Assembly (NCBI GenBank): GCA_937891975.1
Contig: CALAUA010000014.1
Location: 248,001 to 312,000 of the forward strand
Length of the DNA: 64,000 bases
From: an uncultured Bacteroidales bacterium
GTDB lineage: Bacteria > Bacteroidota > Bacteroidia > Bacteroidales > Paludibacteraceae
Direction of reading: 5' to 3'
The position numbers and the translations under genes are program-made. Each line of letters opens with the position of its first letter. The stretch's first letter is position 1. This document shows, in pieces, positions 50,477-59,763 of the stretch. The notes under the pieces are model-generated. The model worked only from the letters and a program-made list of their open reading frames with translations, ran no database searches and was not told the origin of the DNA.

Positions 50477-53400
50477 TTATTTGACGAGGGCTTGGGTGTG
50501 GAGCGTAGTTCCATCGCGCAATACTGCTTCCACGAGGCAAATACCCGAAGGTGCAGCTACGGTGGTAGTAGTATGCAGCAATGTCAATGGTTGATCGAGT
50601 ATCAGTCGGCCTGCGAGGTCGTAGATTCGCACCTCTTGGATGAGGTGGTTGGAACTTACGGTGAGTTCGCCTTGTGCCAACGAGAAGGCTTGAAGTGTCG
50701 CAGAAGCCGAAGACGATACGGTATTATCTACTGCGGTAGTAGGACCTTGGTCATCGCTGCTGCCGAGGTACTCATCAGGTCCTTCGATATAGTAGCGCTC
50801 TTCGTGGTTTTCTGGCATTTCAATATCTACCACAAGCCCGTTGAGAATACGCGTGTAGTTTCCTGTAACACTATCGTATAGGTAGCATTCGCGCGTCCAA
50901 TTAATAGATAAATAGAAGGCAAGTTTCATACGTTCGCTACGATAATCAGGTGCCACTAACATAGATAGCGGTATGCGACTGATACCTTGTCGCACGTCTG
51001 CCATCATCGGTACACGCTCGGCTACGGTGTACATATTGAGTGGTGTAGTGACATAACTCTCGCTTTCTATACCCGATGAGAGGAAGAGTGCATCTTCGCC
51101 TGCTTGGTAGTAATCGTTAGCGATAGGGTTGGTTGCTAACACAGTGCGGGCAGATGCGCCCTCTACGAAAGCATAGATGGTCATCAATTCCGACTCGACT
51201 GAACGATTAGCGGATATCTTCTTACGAACTGGAGTTTGCAATATTGTAGTTGCCTCATCTTCGCTTAAAGAGATAATGCTGTTGTCCAATGTCAAATGTG
51301 ATGGTGTTAGTTTTAATTCCAACGAGGTTCTTTCTTCTAGGCTTTCTACCAATACTGCGGTCATAGGTGGCAGGTAGCGTTCTGCAGGAGATAGTGTCAA
51401 GATTGTGGTAGGTAGCACTGTGCTACCTTGCATGCGATAGAAATTACCTGACAAGTAACTCTTATTATCATTGTATAATTTTAGCAAATCAATATATGCC
51501 ATCGTTGGGTTACCCATTACAAAATGCTGGCTTGCCACTTTGTTTTGAAGTGTCAATTGCATTTGCTGATTACCATGTGTTGCTGTAAAGGCAAACTTAT
51601 GTCCTTTATTATCGCGAGCCACTGTAGTTGTTGAGCCTCCCGAATAGGTGTATTGGGTGTCTGGTTTCGGCAAACGAATAGTGAGTGTATCTTCACCCAT
51701 TCCTTCGCCCCAGAGGGCATATCCAGCACCCAGTTCTAATGGTTGATTTAAACCATTTGATTGCAAGAATGTAGCCGAGGTTGATTCGTCGGTGCTGTAC
51801 GTGCCATCCTCGTACCACGTCTTAACATCTTGGTTGTAGTAGGATGCCCAGAAAGCATATGGAGCAGAGCTACTGCGAACACCTTCAAATCCTTTTACTA
51901 CGAAGGGATTAGTACTCTCCGTACTTTTCGCATTTTCTGCATCTTCATAACTTGTCCCTTGATGAGGGATAAACATATCGCCTGCATACATTTGTTGTAG
52001 TGGTGCGGACATTAGGTGCCATCCTCCAGGCACCAGTGGCATATCCACGAAAGCAGAGTCGTACTCCAGCAAGTGTTGGTTATCAAGCAACGCCCCTGCT
52101 GCAAAATAGATATTGTTGCAGTTGTGTGCTTCGTGATTTATGGTCATTGGATAATGGTTGTGCTCGTGTTCTGGCACGATGTATGGATATAGTCGAGGGT
52201 CACTTAGATAAGGTAGTACTACGTTGACTCCTATTATAGGGACATAGCCCTCGGTAAACGTATCTCCATTATTAGGAATACCATCCTTGTTTGCATCTAC
52301 CCAACCTTTCCAGTTCTCGTTTTTACCCCAACCATTAAAAGATGTACCTGTAGGCTGCCATACGAGAGTTTGAGGTACAACTGCTATTTTGAAGAAGACA
52401 TAACCTACCTTACAACTGTTACTGTTACCACTTAAATTAGATTCGCCGTTAGCATCTTGCAATTGCAGACGCATAATATATTCTTCACCAGCTTCCAACT
52501 GTGTTACCTCTTTTGGTTCGTAGAATGATAGATAACTAGGTAAATTGCTAAGATTGCTAAGATCTATTTTAATTGTATCTTTCGACGAATATGCTATCCC
52601 CCCTATCTTCACCTTGTCATTTTCTGCAATATTTTTTATAGGTAGATCTATTTGATTGCTATTTTGCGGCATTTTGACAGTTGGTAATTGTATCTTCTGT
52701 TGTGCAGTAAGGGTATCCTTGTCAATTGGTGCCACATTGAGATAGTAGTCTGAAGAAACAGATGTAACATATACACGGTGTGGTTCGTTACAATCTTTTA
52801 TGGTAATGATAGTATCATTACCACCTATCTTTACTTTTGCTTTAGCCGTTTCTGCAATAGGGAAACACCAATAGCGTGCGGTATCAGCAGAGCCAAGATA
52901 GAATTGTACGGTTGTATCGTATAGTTGTAGCCATCCGTTATCGTAGAGGTGTTTGATAATCTCATAGTGGTTATCCAACATAACGTCAGGACGTATCTCT
53001 TTGAATGTCTGTGCTTCATAGTTAGGGTTGGGGTTATCTGCAGTAGGTACACGACGCAAATCATACATAATCGCCGAAGAAACTTGTCCGTGTGTATAGC
53101 CATACATAGTTTTGAATCCTTCGATAGACGCTTGTAATCGGTTGTTGTAGTCATTCAATGCTGCATTATATTTCTCATCGGTTGTGTAGTTATCGCGAAC
53201 AGGTGCTTGCTCGGATAGTACATCTCCAGCAGGATCACCTACTAGCCAATCTGCGAAAATAGGTGCATAAACATTCTCTGGCATAGTACCTACACCTTCT
53301 ACTGCCAAGTGGTTGACCACTGTAGCCGTCAAACTATAGAGGTCGTTAGCACAATTTTCTTTGGAATTATCAAAGATATTGATACCCTCTATAGTGGCAT

Positions 53401-56400
53401 CCTGAGCCGTTCCTTTAGCCTTCAATTCGCCTGATTCATTCGTATGCGTTATTAGTTGTTGCTCTGAATTGCGTAGTCGGAACACGGTCTGTTGGGTAGC
53501 ATACAACGGTGTTTGCAGGTTACATTCTGGCGTTTCCAACTCATTGGCAGAATATGCCATACGCATCGTATAACTGTTACTGTCGTGCAGTTTGGTTAGT
53601 GCAAGAGAATCTACATCTGTGTTTTCAATGATATGCGCTACATACATCAGCCATTTTGTTACATCACCATTGGTCGTTTGAATGAAAGCCTTGGCATGTC
53701 GGTGTCCGTGTAATACCATATCGTCCAAGAGTTTGGATACAGAGTAGTAGATTAGAAGGGTATCTTGCCCGTTTTTCTTTAGTTTGACATTCTCTGCGAT
53801 AGGATCATAATTCGTAGGGGGAATATGGATTGAGCCATATGGGTGAACCGTATCGGAATGATGTTCGTGGTCATAATCGTGGTAATACGCCGCGTCTCCC
53901 GTGAGTATCACAGGTTTTCCCTTTGTTTCGTTGAAGATTTGATAGAACATATAGCCCTCATCTCCCACATTGATATTGCTATAATCCAATCGCAATACCG
54001 CAGCCGCAGAGGTGATGGTGTCTTCTACAGAACGACAAGCCATCTTTCCTTGGTAGGCAGCAATCGGGAGGTGGGATGCATAAAGGCATATGTCATCCAC
54101 CATAAAGTCATTCGCACTACCCGCCGTAGCAAAGTTATAAATAGAAACTCGTGTTGCGTCGTACGTGTGTGCGGACTCGATAGGGAAGTTGATTTGTTTC
54201 CAGCCAGATGCCTTATCAATTGCACCTACGAAGAATACACCAGCATCTTGCCATTCACCCCATGTCTTTTCATCTATTCGCTCACGACCTTGCACATTAC
54301 AACGGAAGATAGGCACAGCACCTTCGTGACCTTTGCTTGATGGGTTGCAGAACCAAGCAGAGCAGTACATTGTTTGCCCTGAGCATATTACAGCATCTGT
54401 TGAGATGCTTGCCACCAACCCTGGTTCGGTGGTACCATCTACGTATAGCGCAAAGCCATTGTTCGCGCCTCCGTGCTGTTCGGCGTTGACGTATGCCTCG
54501 TTGCTCCAACTCTTATTTACACGATTTACCAAACAATATTCGCCATAGAATGGGAACACACCTTGAGTGGCGGCACGCACATAATCATTACTTGCTAAAT
54601 TGCCTGTAGGATATACAAATCCATAGGTACTTTCTTCCCAATCCAACGGCTGGTTGTAATAATACTTATCATCTGAAAGACGAACCATCTTGGTGCTGTC
54701 CGTGTAGTTGAAGTCAATATTTGCCAAAATCTTATATTCATTTCGAATACGCTCTTTGGAGATAATCAGCGGTGATGGTCCACAGTAGTTAGGTCCTTGG
54801 TTGTCGTAGTGGTTATCTTTGAATTGTACGGTGAATTTAGCAAGGAGCAGTTCGCCATTATTTGCAGTAAGAGTATAGGTTTGTGTACCTGGTTGTGAGG
54901 ATAATACTTCCAGATACTCGCCTTTGTCCGTTCCCCCTCCTGACCAATAAGCATCGGTCACGCGTTTGATGATACCATTATCATTGTAGAAATAGCACAG
55001 TTCCGAAAGTGGTGTGGTACTTGTTTGTCGGTATTGGTATTGGGGTGTGAGTGGGATAGTTCGGTTGATAGGTGCTTGGTAGGAGTACTCTTCGAGATAC
55101 TGTTCCCTATTGGATCTTGCAGTCAAAGTATCTGCCATTTCGTTTGCAGGGCGGAGGTGGAAGAGTTGGCGGTAGGAGAGGGTTGGCTCCATGATACTAT
55201 CTATACGTGCTCCATTTTGACTCGTCCAGATAGTATAATCGGTATATGCGCTCACATCGCAAGCCATTGTATGTGCAGCGCCATTAGTCCAACCCTTCAA
55301 TATTGGAGATTGATTTTGATTATCGGCAGCTGTTTCATCCAGCACACCATACGATTTGTTCTTGCTAATGGCATACCAACCATACGAACGTCCATCAGCG
55401 GCGAGTGATGCAGCAGACGTATCTCGTGGCGTATTGATAGCCGAGAATGGTGCGTTATTGGCTGCGCGTGGTGAGCGGATCCAACTGGTAGAGTCGGTGG
55501 GATTTTCGTTGTAGTATGGGTCCATTCCCGTCTTGTAGTCATACCAACGCATATATCCATAGAAATTAGACTCTGCCAATTTCAGTTCTATCTCTTGTCC
55601 TGCCTCATAGTATATGGTGCGCTCGGCAGTATGTACGGCTTGTTGATTACGCTCGTCGTAAGGGTTCTGCTCGAATTTTGTATTACCTGCACCTTTGTTA
55701 GGTATAAATTGTATTCCACCTTCTTCACCACGTTGGTGGAGTTGGATAGTGAAGGTTCCTGAGTGGGCATGCTCATCTTGCAAGGTTTTGGTTAATGTAC
55801 CCGTGAGGGTGGCAGAACGTTTACGCTTTGTCGTGTTGTCACCCACCGAGATACGAAGTCCGTTGTTAACACCTCCTTGCTCTGGAAGTCGCAAATCATT
55901 TCCCCAACTATTGTCTAACTCCAATGCAAGCACCCAAGAGCCGTCCGAAACTTCGTTCGTGTTTTTGGAGTAGTGCCATTGGATATTTTCAGGGTTAGTT
56001 GTATATTGAACATCCACTTTTTTGTTCGTAATGTCGTAAATGGCACTTCCGTGCTGGTGCGTAGCAATGATCTCAAAAGTTTTGGCTTCTGCAGCTTTAC
56101 TAAAGGTATAGGTCAATGGATTGACGGTAATAACAAAGGACGGAAGAGTGTCTTTATGGTAACTGAAGCGCTTGACATCCAATTGTTTCTTGTATGTTAT
56201 TCCGTTGTATGTGTATTCTGCTACCAAATAATCCTCGTAGTCCACCCATGCATTATTTGCGCGACTTCTTAAGTTAAGCGGACTTTTACCAATAGGGGTT
56301 ATAGTGACTGTATGGTTGTTATTGTTTTCCTGAGAAGAATATTGCAATATACGTTTATTGTTATCATCTATCTCCACGCCATCCGAATATTTGTTTTCGT

Positions 56401-57196
56401 CTAAAGTAGAGTATGTGCTACTTTTTGCTACACTATCCGAACGCCAATAGAATATTGGTTGTATGTTTGCAGCAGAAATGGTATCTTGTCCTTGCCAGAT
56501 TGTAATGCTCGGATCGCGTACGCACTGGTATCCTACATTGACAACATTGTTGAAAGAGAATGTTGCTGTTTGTGCATTTGTCGTATTGTATCCGAAGTTC
56601 ATACGGGTAGGAGCAAACTCGCCCGTGGGTACATCCGAGCCCGTTTTTTCCCATTTCTCAAGGTAGATATCGTTACCCCACGTGTTATTGGACTTAAACA
56701 TAGGAGCACCATTCACCCATTCATACATTACCCACGCTTTTTTCTCTTGCGGTCCGTATGATTCCTGAGTGTAATACAAAAAATACAATTGTCCATACAG
56801 GTACTTCTGCGTTTCCAATTGGTTCAAATCTTGATTTTGAGCCATTGAAAAGGAAAAGGTAGTAGGACTATTTGCCAATTGCAGGGCATGGTAGGCTGTA
56901 GAATGGTTTGCAATGCTCAGGTACTTATTGGTCGTTAAATCCTGCAATGTGTACGTACCATTGGCTATTCCCAGTTTCCAAAGGCAGTTCTTGTTGACTG
57001 TAGTGGAAGTTCTAAGACCGTTTTGACTGGCTTCTAAGTAAAACTTTTGCTGTGGAACATACGCATTTAATTCGGGATTGTAGTAGCCTTGAGTAAAACA
57101 AATTGTCACATAGTCACCGTCCGCAAGAACGCTGGTTTGTGCATTTGCCACAAGGCAAGCGACACAGGCATATGCAAAGAGAAGCAACTTTTTCAT
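50477..57196 (-). CDS. Giant T9SS-type surface protein, 2239 residues
   Basis: Signal peptide of about 19 residues (MKKLLLFAYACVACLVANAQ). The body is almost entirely predicted beta strands with many Asn, Thr, Tyr and Trp. Visible segments include a ricin- or lipocalin-like start (VLADGDYVTICF, LWKLGIANGTYTLQDLTTNKYLSI) and a carbohydrate-binding-like part near 960-1050 (GFALYVDGTTEPG, FMVDDICLYASHLPIAAY). Near 1680-1800 is GWHLMSAPLQQMYAGDMFIP. The last 80 residues (VSSNHLIQEVRIYDLAGRLIL ... GICLVEAVL) are a type A sorting domain for T9SS. It is likely an adhesin or glycan-binding giant. The family is not known to me. It overlaps the small membrane protein gene by 4 nt. Confidence 0.85.
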   Translation of the reverse strand: MKKLLLFAYACVACLVANAQTSVLADGDYVTICFTQGYYNPELNAYVPQQKFYLEASQNGLRTSTTVNKNCLWKLGIANGTYTLQDLTTNKYLSIANHSTAYHALQLANSPTTFSFSMAQNQDLNQLETQKYLYGQLYFLYYTQESYGPQEKKAWVMYEWVNGAPMFKSNNTWGNDIYLEKWEKTGSDVPTGEFAPTRMNFGYNTTNAQTATFSFNNVVNVGYQCVRDPSITIWQGQDTISAANIQPIFYWRSDSVAKSSTYSTLDENKYSDGVEIDDNNKRILQYSSQENNNNHTVTITPIGKSPLNLRSRANNAWVDYEDYLVAEYTYNGITYKKQLDVKRFSYHKDTLPSFVITVNPLTYTFSKAAEAKTFEIIATHQHGSAIYDITNKKVDVQYTTNPENIQWHYSKNTNEVSDGSWVLALELDNSWGNDLRLPEQGGVNNGLRISVGDNTTKRKRSATLTGTLTKTLQDEHAHSGTFTIQLHQRGEEGGIQFIPNKGAGNTKFEQNPYDERNQQAVHTAERTIYYEAGQEIELKLAESNFYGYMRWYDYKTGMDPYYNENPTDSTSWIRSPRAANNAPFSAINTPRDTSAASLAADGRSYGWYAISKNKSYGVLDETAADNQNQSPILKGWTNGAAHTMACDVSAYTDYTIWTSQNGARIDSIMEPTLSYRQLFHLRPANEMADTLTARSNREQYLEEYSYQAPINRTIPLTPQYQYRQTSTTPLSELCYFYNDNGIIKRVTDAYWSGGGTDKGEYLEVLSSQPGTQTYTLTANNGELLLAKFTVQFKDNHYDNQGPNYCGPSPLIISKERIRNEYKILANIDFNYTDSTKMVRLSDDKYYYNQPLDWEESTYGFVYPTGNLASNDYVRAATQGVFPFYGEYCLVNRVNKSWSNEAYVNAEQHGGANNGFALYVDGTTEPGLVASISTDAVICSGQTMYCSAWFCNPSSKGHEGAVPIFRCNVQGRERIDEKTWGEWQDAGVFFVGAIDKASGWKQINFPIESAHTYDATRVSIYNFATAGSANDFMVDDICLYASHLPIAAYQGKMACRSVEDTITSAAAVLRLDYSNINVGDEGYMFYQIFNETKGKPVILTGDAAYYHDYDHEHHSDTVHPYGSIHIPPTNYDPIAENVKLKKNGQDTLLIYYSVSKLLDDMVLHGHRHAKAFIQTTNGDVTKWLMYVAHIIENTDVDSLALTKLHDSNSYTMRMAYSANELETPECNLQTPLYATQQTVFRLRNSEQQLITHTNESGELKAKGTAQDATIEGINIFDNSKENCANDLYSLTATVVNHLAVEGVGTMPENVYAPIFADWLVGDPAGDVLSEQAPVRDNYTTDEKYNAALNDYNNRLQASIEGFKTMYGYTHGQVSSAIMYDLRRVPTADNPNPNYEAQTFKEIRPDVMLDNHYEIIKHLYDNGWLQLYDTTVQFYLGSADTARYWCFPIAETAKAKVKIGGNDTIITIKDCNEPHRVYVTSVSSDYYLNVAPIDKDTLTAQQKIQLPTVKMPQNSNQIDLPIKNIAENDKVKIGGIAYSSKDTIKIDLSNLSNLPSYLSFYEPKEVTQLEAGEEYIMRLQLQDANGESNLSGNSNSCKVGYVFFKIAVVPQTLVWQPTGTSFNGWGKNENWKGWVDANKDGIPNNGDTFTEGYVPIIGVNVVLPYLSDPRLYPYIVPEHEHNHYPMTINHEAHNCNNIYFAAGALLDNQHLLEYDSAFVDMPLVPGGWHLMSAPLQQMYAGDMFIPHQGTSYEDAENAKSTESTNPFVVKGFEGVRSSSAPYAFWASYYNQDVKTWYEDGTYSTDESTSATFLQSNGLNQPLELGAGYALWGEGMGEDTLTIRLPKPDTQYTYSGGSTTTVARDNKGHKFAFTATHGNQQMQLTLQNKVASQHFVMGNPTMAYIDLLKLYNDNKSYLSGNFYRMQGSTVLPTTILTLSPAERYLPPMTAVLVESLEERTSLELKLTPSHLTLDNSIISLSEDEATTILQTPVRKKISANRSVESELMTIYAFVEGASARTVLATNPIANDYYQAGEDALFLSSGIESESYVTTPLNMYTVAERVPMMADVRQGISRIPLSMLVAPDYRSERMKLAFYLSINWTRECYLYDSVTGNYTRILNGLVVDIEMPENHEERYYIEGPDEYLGSSDDQGPTTAVDNTVSSSASATLQAFSLAQGELTVSSNHLIQEVRIYDLAGRLILDQPLTLLHTTTTVAAPSGICLVEAVLRDGTTLHTQALVK

Positions 57197-57528
57197 AGAG
57201 TTTGAGAATATTTACGGTTGTGGAATAGTTTGAATATAATATAGCAGAAAGCCATTGCCAGAAGTGGCAATAGCATATCTCCAACAGGCGAACCTGGTCG
57301 ACTTTCTCCGAGTGCTTCGCCATCATCTGGCCCGCGCCCTGCATTACGGCGAGTGCCTACGGGTTGTGTGGAGGAGTACACTACGTTGGCTGACACCTCG
57401 GAATGTATAGCAGCAAATGACGTAGTTCCCTTTACAGAAAAGGAAGTCCATCCCTCCGCAGGCTCGGTATTGAAACCGCCTGTGTGGATGGGCTGAAAGG
57501 GATATTGTTGAGGTTGATTTTGTGTCAT
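57193..57528 (-). CDS. Small tail-anchored protein upstream of the giant surface protein
   Basis: Start at 57528 (MTQNQPQQYPFQPIHTGGF), 111 residues, no signal peptide. A Pro/Ser/Gly-rich polar part (about 1-78) is followed by GSPVGDMLLPLLAMAFCYIIFKLF, one transmembrane helix, and a basic tail NRKYSQTL. Its stop overlaps the giant gene start (ATGA), so both are made together. Small proteins with an SPIGD/SPVGD motif before a single helix precede large surface proteins in some other Bacteroidales, as far as I recall. A role in export of the partner is possible but unproven. Confidence 0.7.
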   Translation of the reverse strand: MTQNQPQQYPFQPIHTGGFNTEPAEGWTSFSVKGTTSFAAIHSEVSANVVYSSTQPVGTRRNAGRGPDDGEALGESRPGSPVGDMLLPLLAMAFCYIIFKLFHNRKYSQTL

Positions 57529-57554
57529 TTTTATAAAAAAGCGCAATTTGGGTG

Positions 57555-57585
57555 CAAAGGTAGTGTTTTTTTTGTAAAAAAACAA
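57555..57585 (-). promoter_or_regulatory. Promoter of the giant surface protein run
   Basis: Minus-strand TACCTTTG (57555-57562), 20 nt, TTG (57583-57585). It would drive the five-gene run down to pepD. The leader is about 25 nt. Confidence 0.8.
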
Positions 57586-57718
57586 GAAAAGTGCGATTTT
57601 TTTGAAATTTTAAGATAACTTGATAAAAATACTGGCACCACAGCTCTACCTCCAAACCTAGAGGTTGGTCGGTGTATTCCTTGCGAATGGTACGGTAATT
57701 CTTCGGTAAAGGTACGGG

Positions 57719-57828
57719 AATCACTAACTAATCACTAACTAATCACTAACTAATCACTAAGTAATCACTAAGTAAAGGTAAGTAATTGACAGGTAAATGA
57801 CAGGTAAATGACGGTGAATGGCGGTAAA
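57719..57828. repeat. 11-bp array (AATCACTAACT type), ten units
   Basis: Three AATCACTAACT, two AATCACTAAGT, then AAAGGTAAGTA, ATTGACAGGTA, AATGACAGGTA, AATGACGGTGA and ATGGCGGTAAA, all in 11-bp register. It ends 5 nt before the rfbB terminator stem. The rest of the 57529-57883 gap holds the promoter at 57555 and that terminator. The stretch 57586-57718 carries nothing I recognise. Confidence 0.88.
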
Positions 57829-57833
57829 GAAAA

Positions 57834-57858
57834 GCGACCTGCCGAGTGGGCAGGTCGC
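57834..57858 (-). terminator. Intrinsic terminator of rfbB
   Basis: A 10-bp perfect GC-rich stem (GCGACCTGCC 57834-57843 with GGCAGGTCGC 57849-57858) and a GAGTG loop. The minus strand goes on with TTTTCTTT. Confidence 0.9.
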
Positions 57859-57883
57859 AGATGATAAAAGTACAATAATCGAG

Positions 57884-59014
57884 TTAACGATTTTTGTACA
57901 TGTCGTCGTAGTACTTCTCGTAGTCACCAGAGGTGATGTTGTCCATCCACTCTTGGTTGTCGAGGTACCAACGGACAGTCTTCTCAATACCCTCTTCAAA
58001 TTGCAAAGATGGTTCCCAGCCTAGTTCGGCTTGCAGTTTGCGGGAATCGATGGCATAACGCATATCATGACCCGCACGGTCAGTGACATAAGTGATGAGG
58101 TTCATATCTTCGCCTTCAGCACGACCGAGAAGACGGTCCACTGTATTGATGACCACCTTGATGATATCGATATTCTTCCACTCGTTGAAACCGCCGATAT
58201 TATACGTTTCAGCCACAGTACCTTGGTGGAAAATGAGGTCGATGGCACGTGCGTGATCCTCTACATAGAGCCAGTCGCGCACATTCTCTCCCTTACCATA
58301 GACAGGCAATGGTTTGCGATGGCGGATGTTGTTGATAAACAGAGGAATAAGTTTCTCAGGGAACTGATATGGTCCGTAGTTGTTGGAGCAGTTGGTGACG
58401 ATTGTAGGCATACCATAGGTGTCATGGAAGGCACGCACGAAGTGGTCGCTACTAGCCTTAGACGCTGAATATGGGCTATGAGGGTTGTACTTGGTAGTTT
58501 CCAAGAAGAAATCTTCGCCGTATGCCTCGTGATGTTCGGATGATGCTTGGGTGGAGAAGGGTGGCTCAATACCCTCTGGGTGAGTCATCTCAAGCGCACC
58601 ATACACCTCATCGGTAGAGATGTGGTAGAAGCGTTTGCCATCATACTTTTCTGGCTGTGCTTCCCAATATAGTTTAGCCGCTTGCAGAAGCGATAGTGTA
58701 CCCATGACATTCGTGCGGGCAAAAGTGAATGGGTCTTTGATGGAGCGATCCACGTGGCTCTCGGCTGCGAGATGGATGATACCATTCACGTGCTCCTCTT
58801 GCATGAGAGCGTACATGGCATCAAAATCGCAGATATCAGCACGCACAAAGCGGTAGTTAGGTTTGTCCTCAATGTCCTTGAGATTTGCCAAATTGCCCGC
58901 ATAAGTGAGTTTGTCCACATTGATGATGCGATAATCGGGATACTTGTTGACAAAAAGTCGAACTACGTGGCTGCCAATGAATCCTGCGCCACCTGTGATG
59001 ATGATAGATTTCAT
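57884..59014 (-). CDS. rfbB: dTDP-glucose 4,6-dehydratase
   Basis: 376 residues. NAD-binding GGAGFIGSHVVR at 8-19, STDEVYGALEM (active-site Asp-Glu with catalytic Thr before), YSASKASSDHFVRA (Tyr-xxx-Lys) and NNYGPYQFPEKLIPL follow in order. It makes dTDP-4-keto-6-deoxyglucose, precursor of dTDP-rhamnose and similar sugars. None of its usual partners (rfbA, rfbC, rfbD) is in the window; it is the end of a run with dacB and birA. Start overlaps the birA end by 4 nt. Confidence 0.95.
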   Translation of the reverse strand: MKSIIITGGAGFIGSHVVRLFVNKYPDYRIINVDKLTYAGNLANLKDIEDKPNYRFVRADICDFDAMYALMQEEHVNGIIHLAAESHVDRSIKDPFTFARTNVMGTLSLLQAAKLYWEAQPEKYDGKRFYHISTDEVYGALEMTHPEGIEPPFSTQASSEHHEAYGEDFFLETTKYNPHSPYSASKASSDHFVRAFHDTYGMPTIVTNCSNNYGPYQFPEKLIPLFINNIRHRKPLPVYGKGENVRDWLYVEDHARAIDLIFHQGTVAETYNIGGFNEWKNIDIIKVVINTVDRLLGRAEGEDMNLITYVTDRAGHDMRYAIDSRKLQAELGWEPSLQFEEGIEKTVRWYLDNQEWMDNITSGDYEKYYDDMYKNR

Positions 59015-59763
59015 AGTACAAATCGTATTTGTTTGAAATGATATATTTTTTCTTCTTTATTTTGCAAACGGAGGACCAATTCTCCGTGTTCGGTCACATT
59101 TACAAATTCCGCCAAAAAGGAATCGTCTATCCCCTCTCGCGCTATGGCAGTGGGAGTAAGACTGACTTCTCGCTCTAGGTAAGGGTGCCATCCTTCGCGG
59201 CGATAGAGATGAGCAAGATAGGCAGCGCGGATATCCTCTGTAGGTGCAATTTCCCACGATTTCATCGATAAAATCCATTCTTCGAGCAGTTGCTTAGGTG
59301 GGTAGGTAGAGCCTGTGATTTGCTGCATGGATATGGGGTTAGGGGCATCGCTATGCCAAACGGTTTGGTTGACGTTGAGCCCTACTCCTGCGATGGTATA
59401 GGCGAGATGGTTGCTCATGAGGGTATTTTCAATCAATATGCCTGCGAGTTTGCTATTGCCAAAATATATATCATTAGGCCACTTGATGGTCAGTTGCTCC
59501 GATGGTAGGTACTTGGCAAGTACTTCCCACCACGTGACCGCAACCAACATGGATAAGCGCCATTGCTCTGTAGCAAGCAAGTGTGGATAGCGCAAGAGGG
59601 TAGAATAGAGCAAGTTTTGTCCGTCTTCGCTTTCCCAGCTATTACCTGCTTGTCCACGTCCTGCCGTTTGGAAGTCAGTACGGATGGTATATAGATGGGG
59701 CAACGCGTCGGAATATTGCTCGCGCAATAAGGAGGAAGTACTATGTGTTTGCTTGATATACAT
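59011..59763 (-). CDS. birA: Biotin-[acetyl-CoA-carboxylase] ligase
   Basis: I start at 59763 (MYIKQTHSTSSLLREQY), 250 residues, overlapping dacB by 23 nt; the longer frame would lie fully inside dacB. The ligase core has TDFQTAGRGQAGNSWES (biotin/AMP loop), LTIKWPNDIYFGNSKLAGILIE (catalytic Lys) and AGVGLNVNQ. No N-terminal DNA-binding domain is present, so it is a monofunctional ligase that attaches biotin to carboxylase carriers. A short C-terminal SH3-like part ends the protein. Confidence 0.92.
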   Translation of the reverse strand: MYIKQTHSTSSLLREQYSDALPHLYTIRTDFQTAGRGQAGNSWESEDGQNLLYSTLLRYPHLLATEQWRLSMLVAVTWWEVLAKYLPSEQLTIKWPNDIYFGNSKLAGILIENTLMSNHLAYTIAGVGLNVNQTVWHSDAPNPISMQQITGSTYPPKQLLEEWILSMKSWEIAPTEDIRAAYLAHLYRREGWHPYLEREVSLTPTAIAREGIDDSFLAEFVNVTEHGELVLRLQNKEEKIYHFKQIRFVL

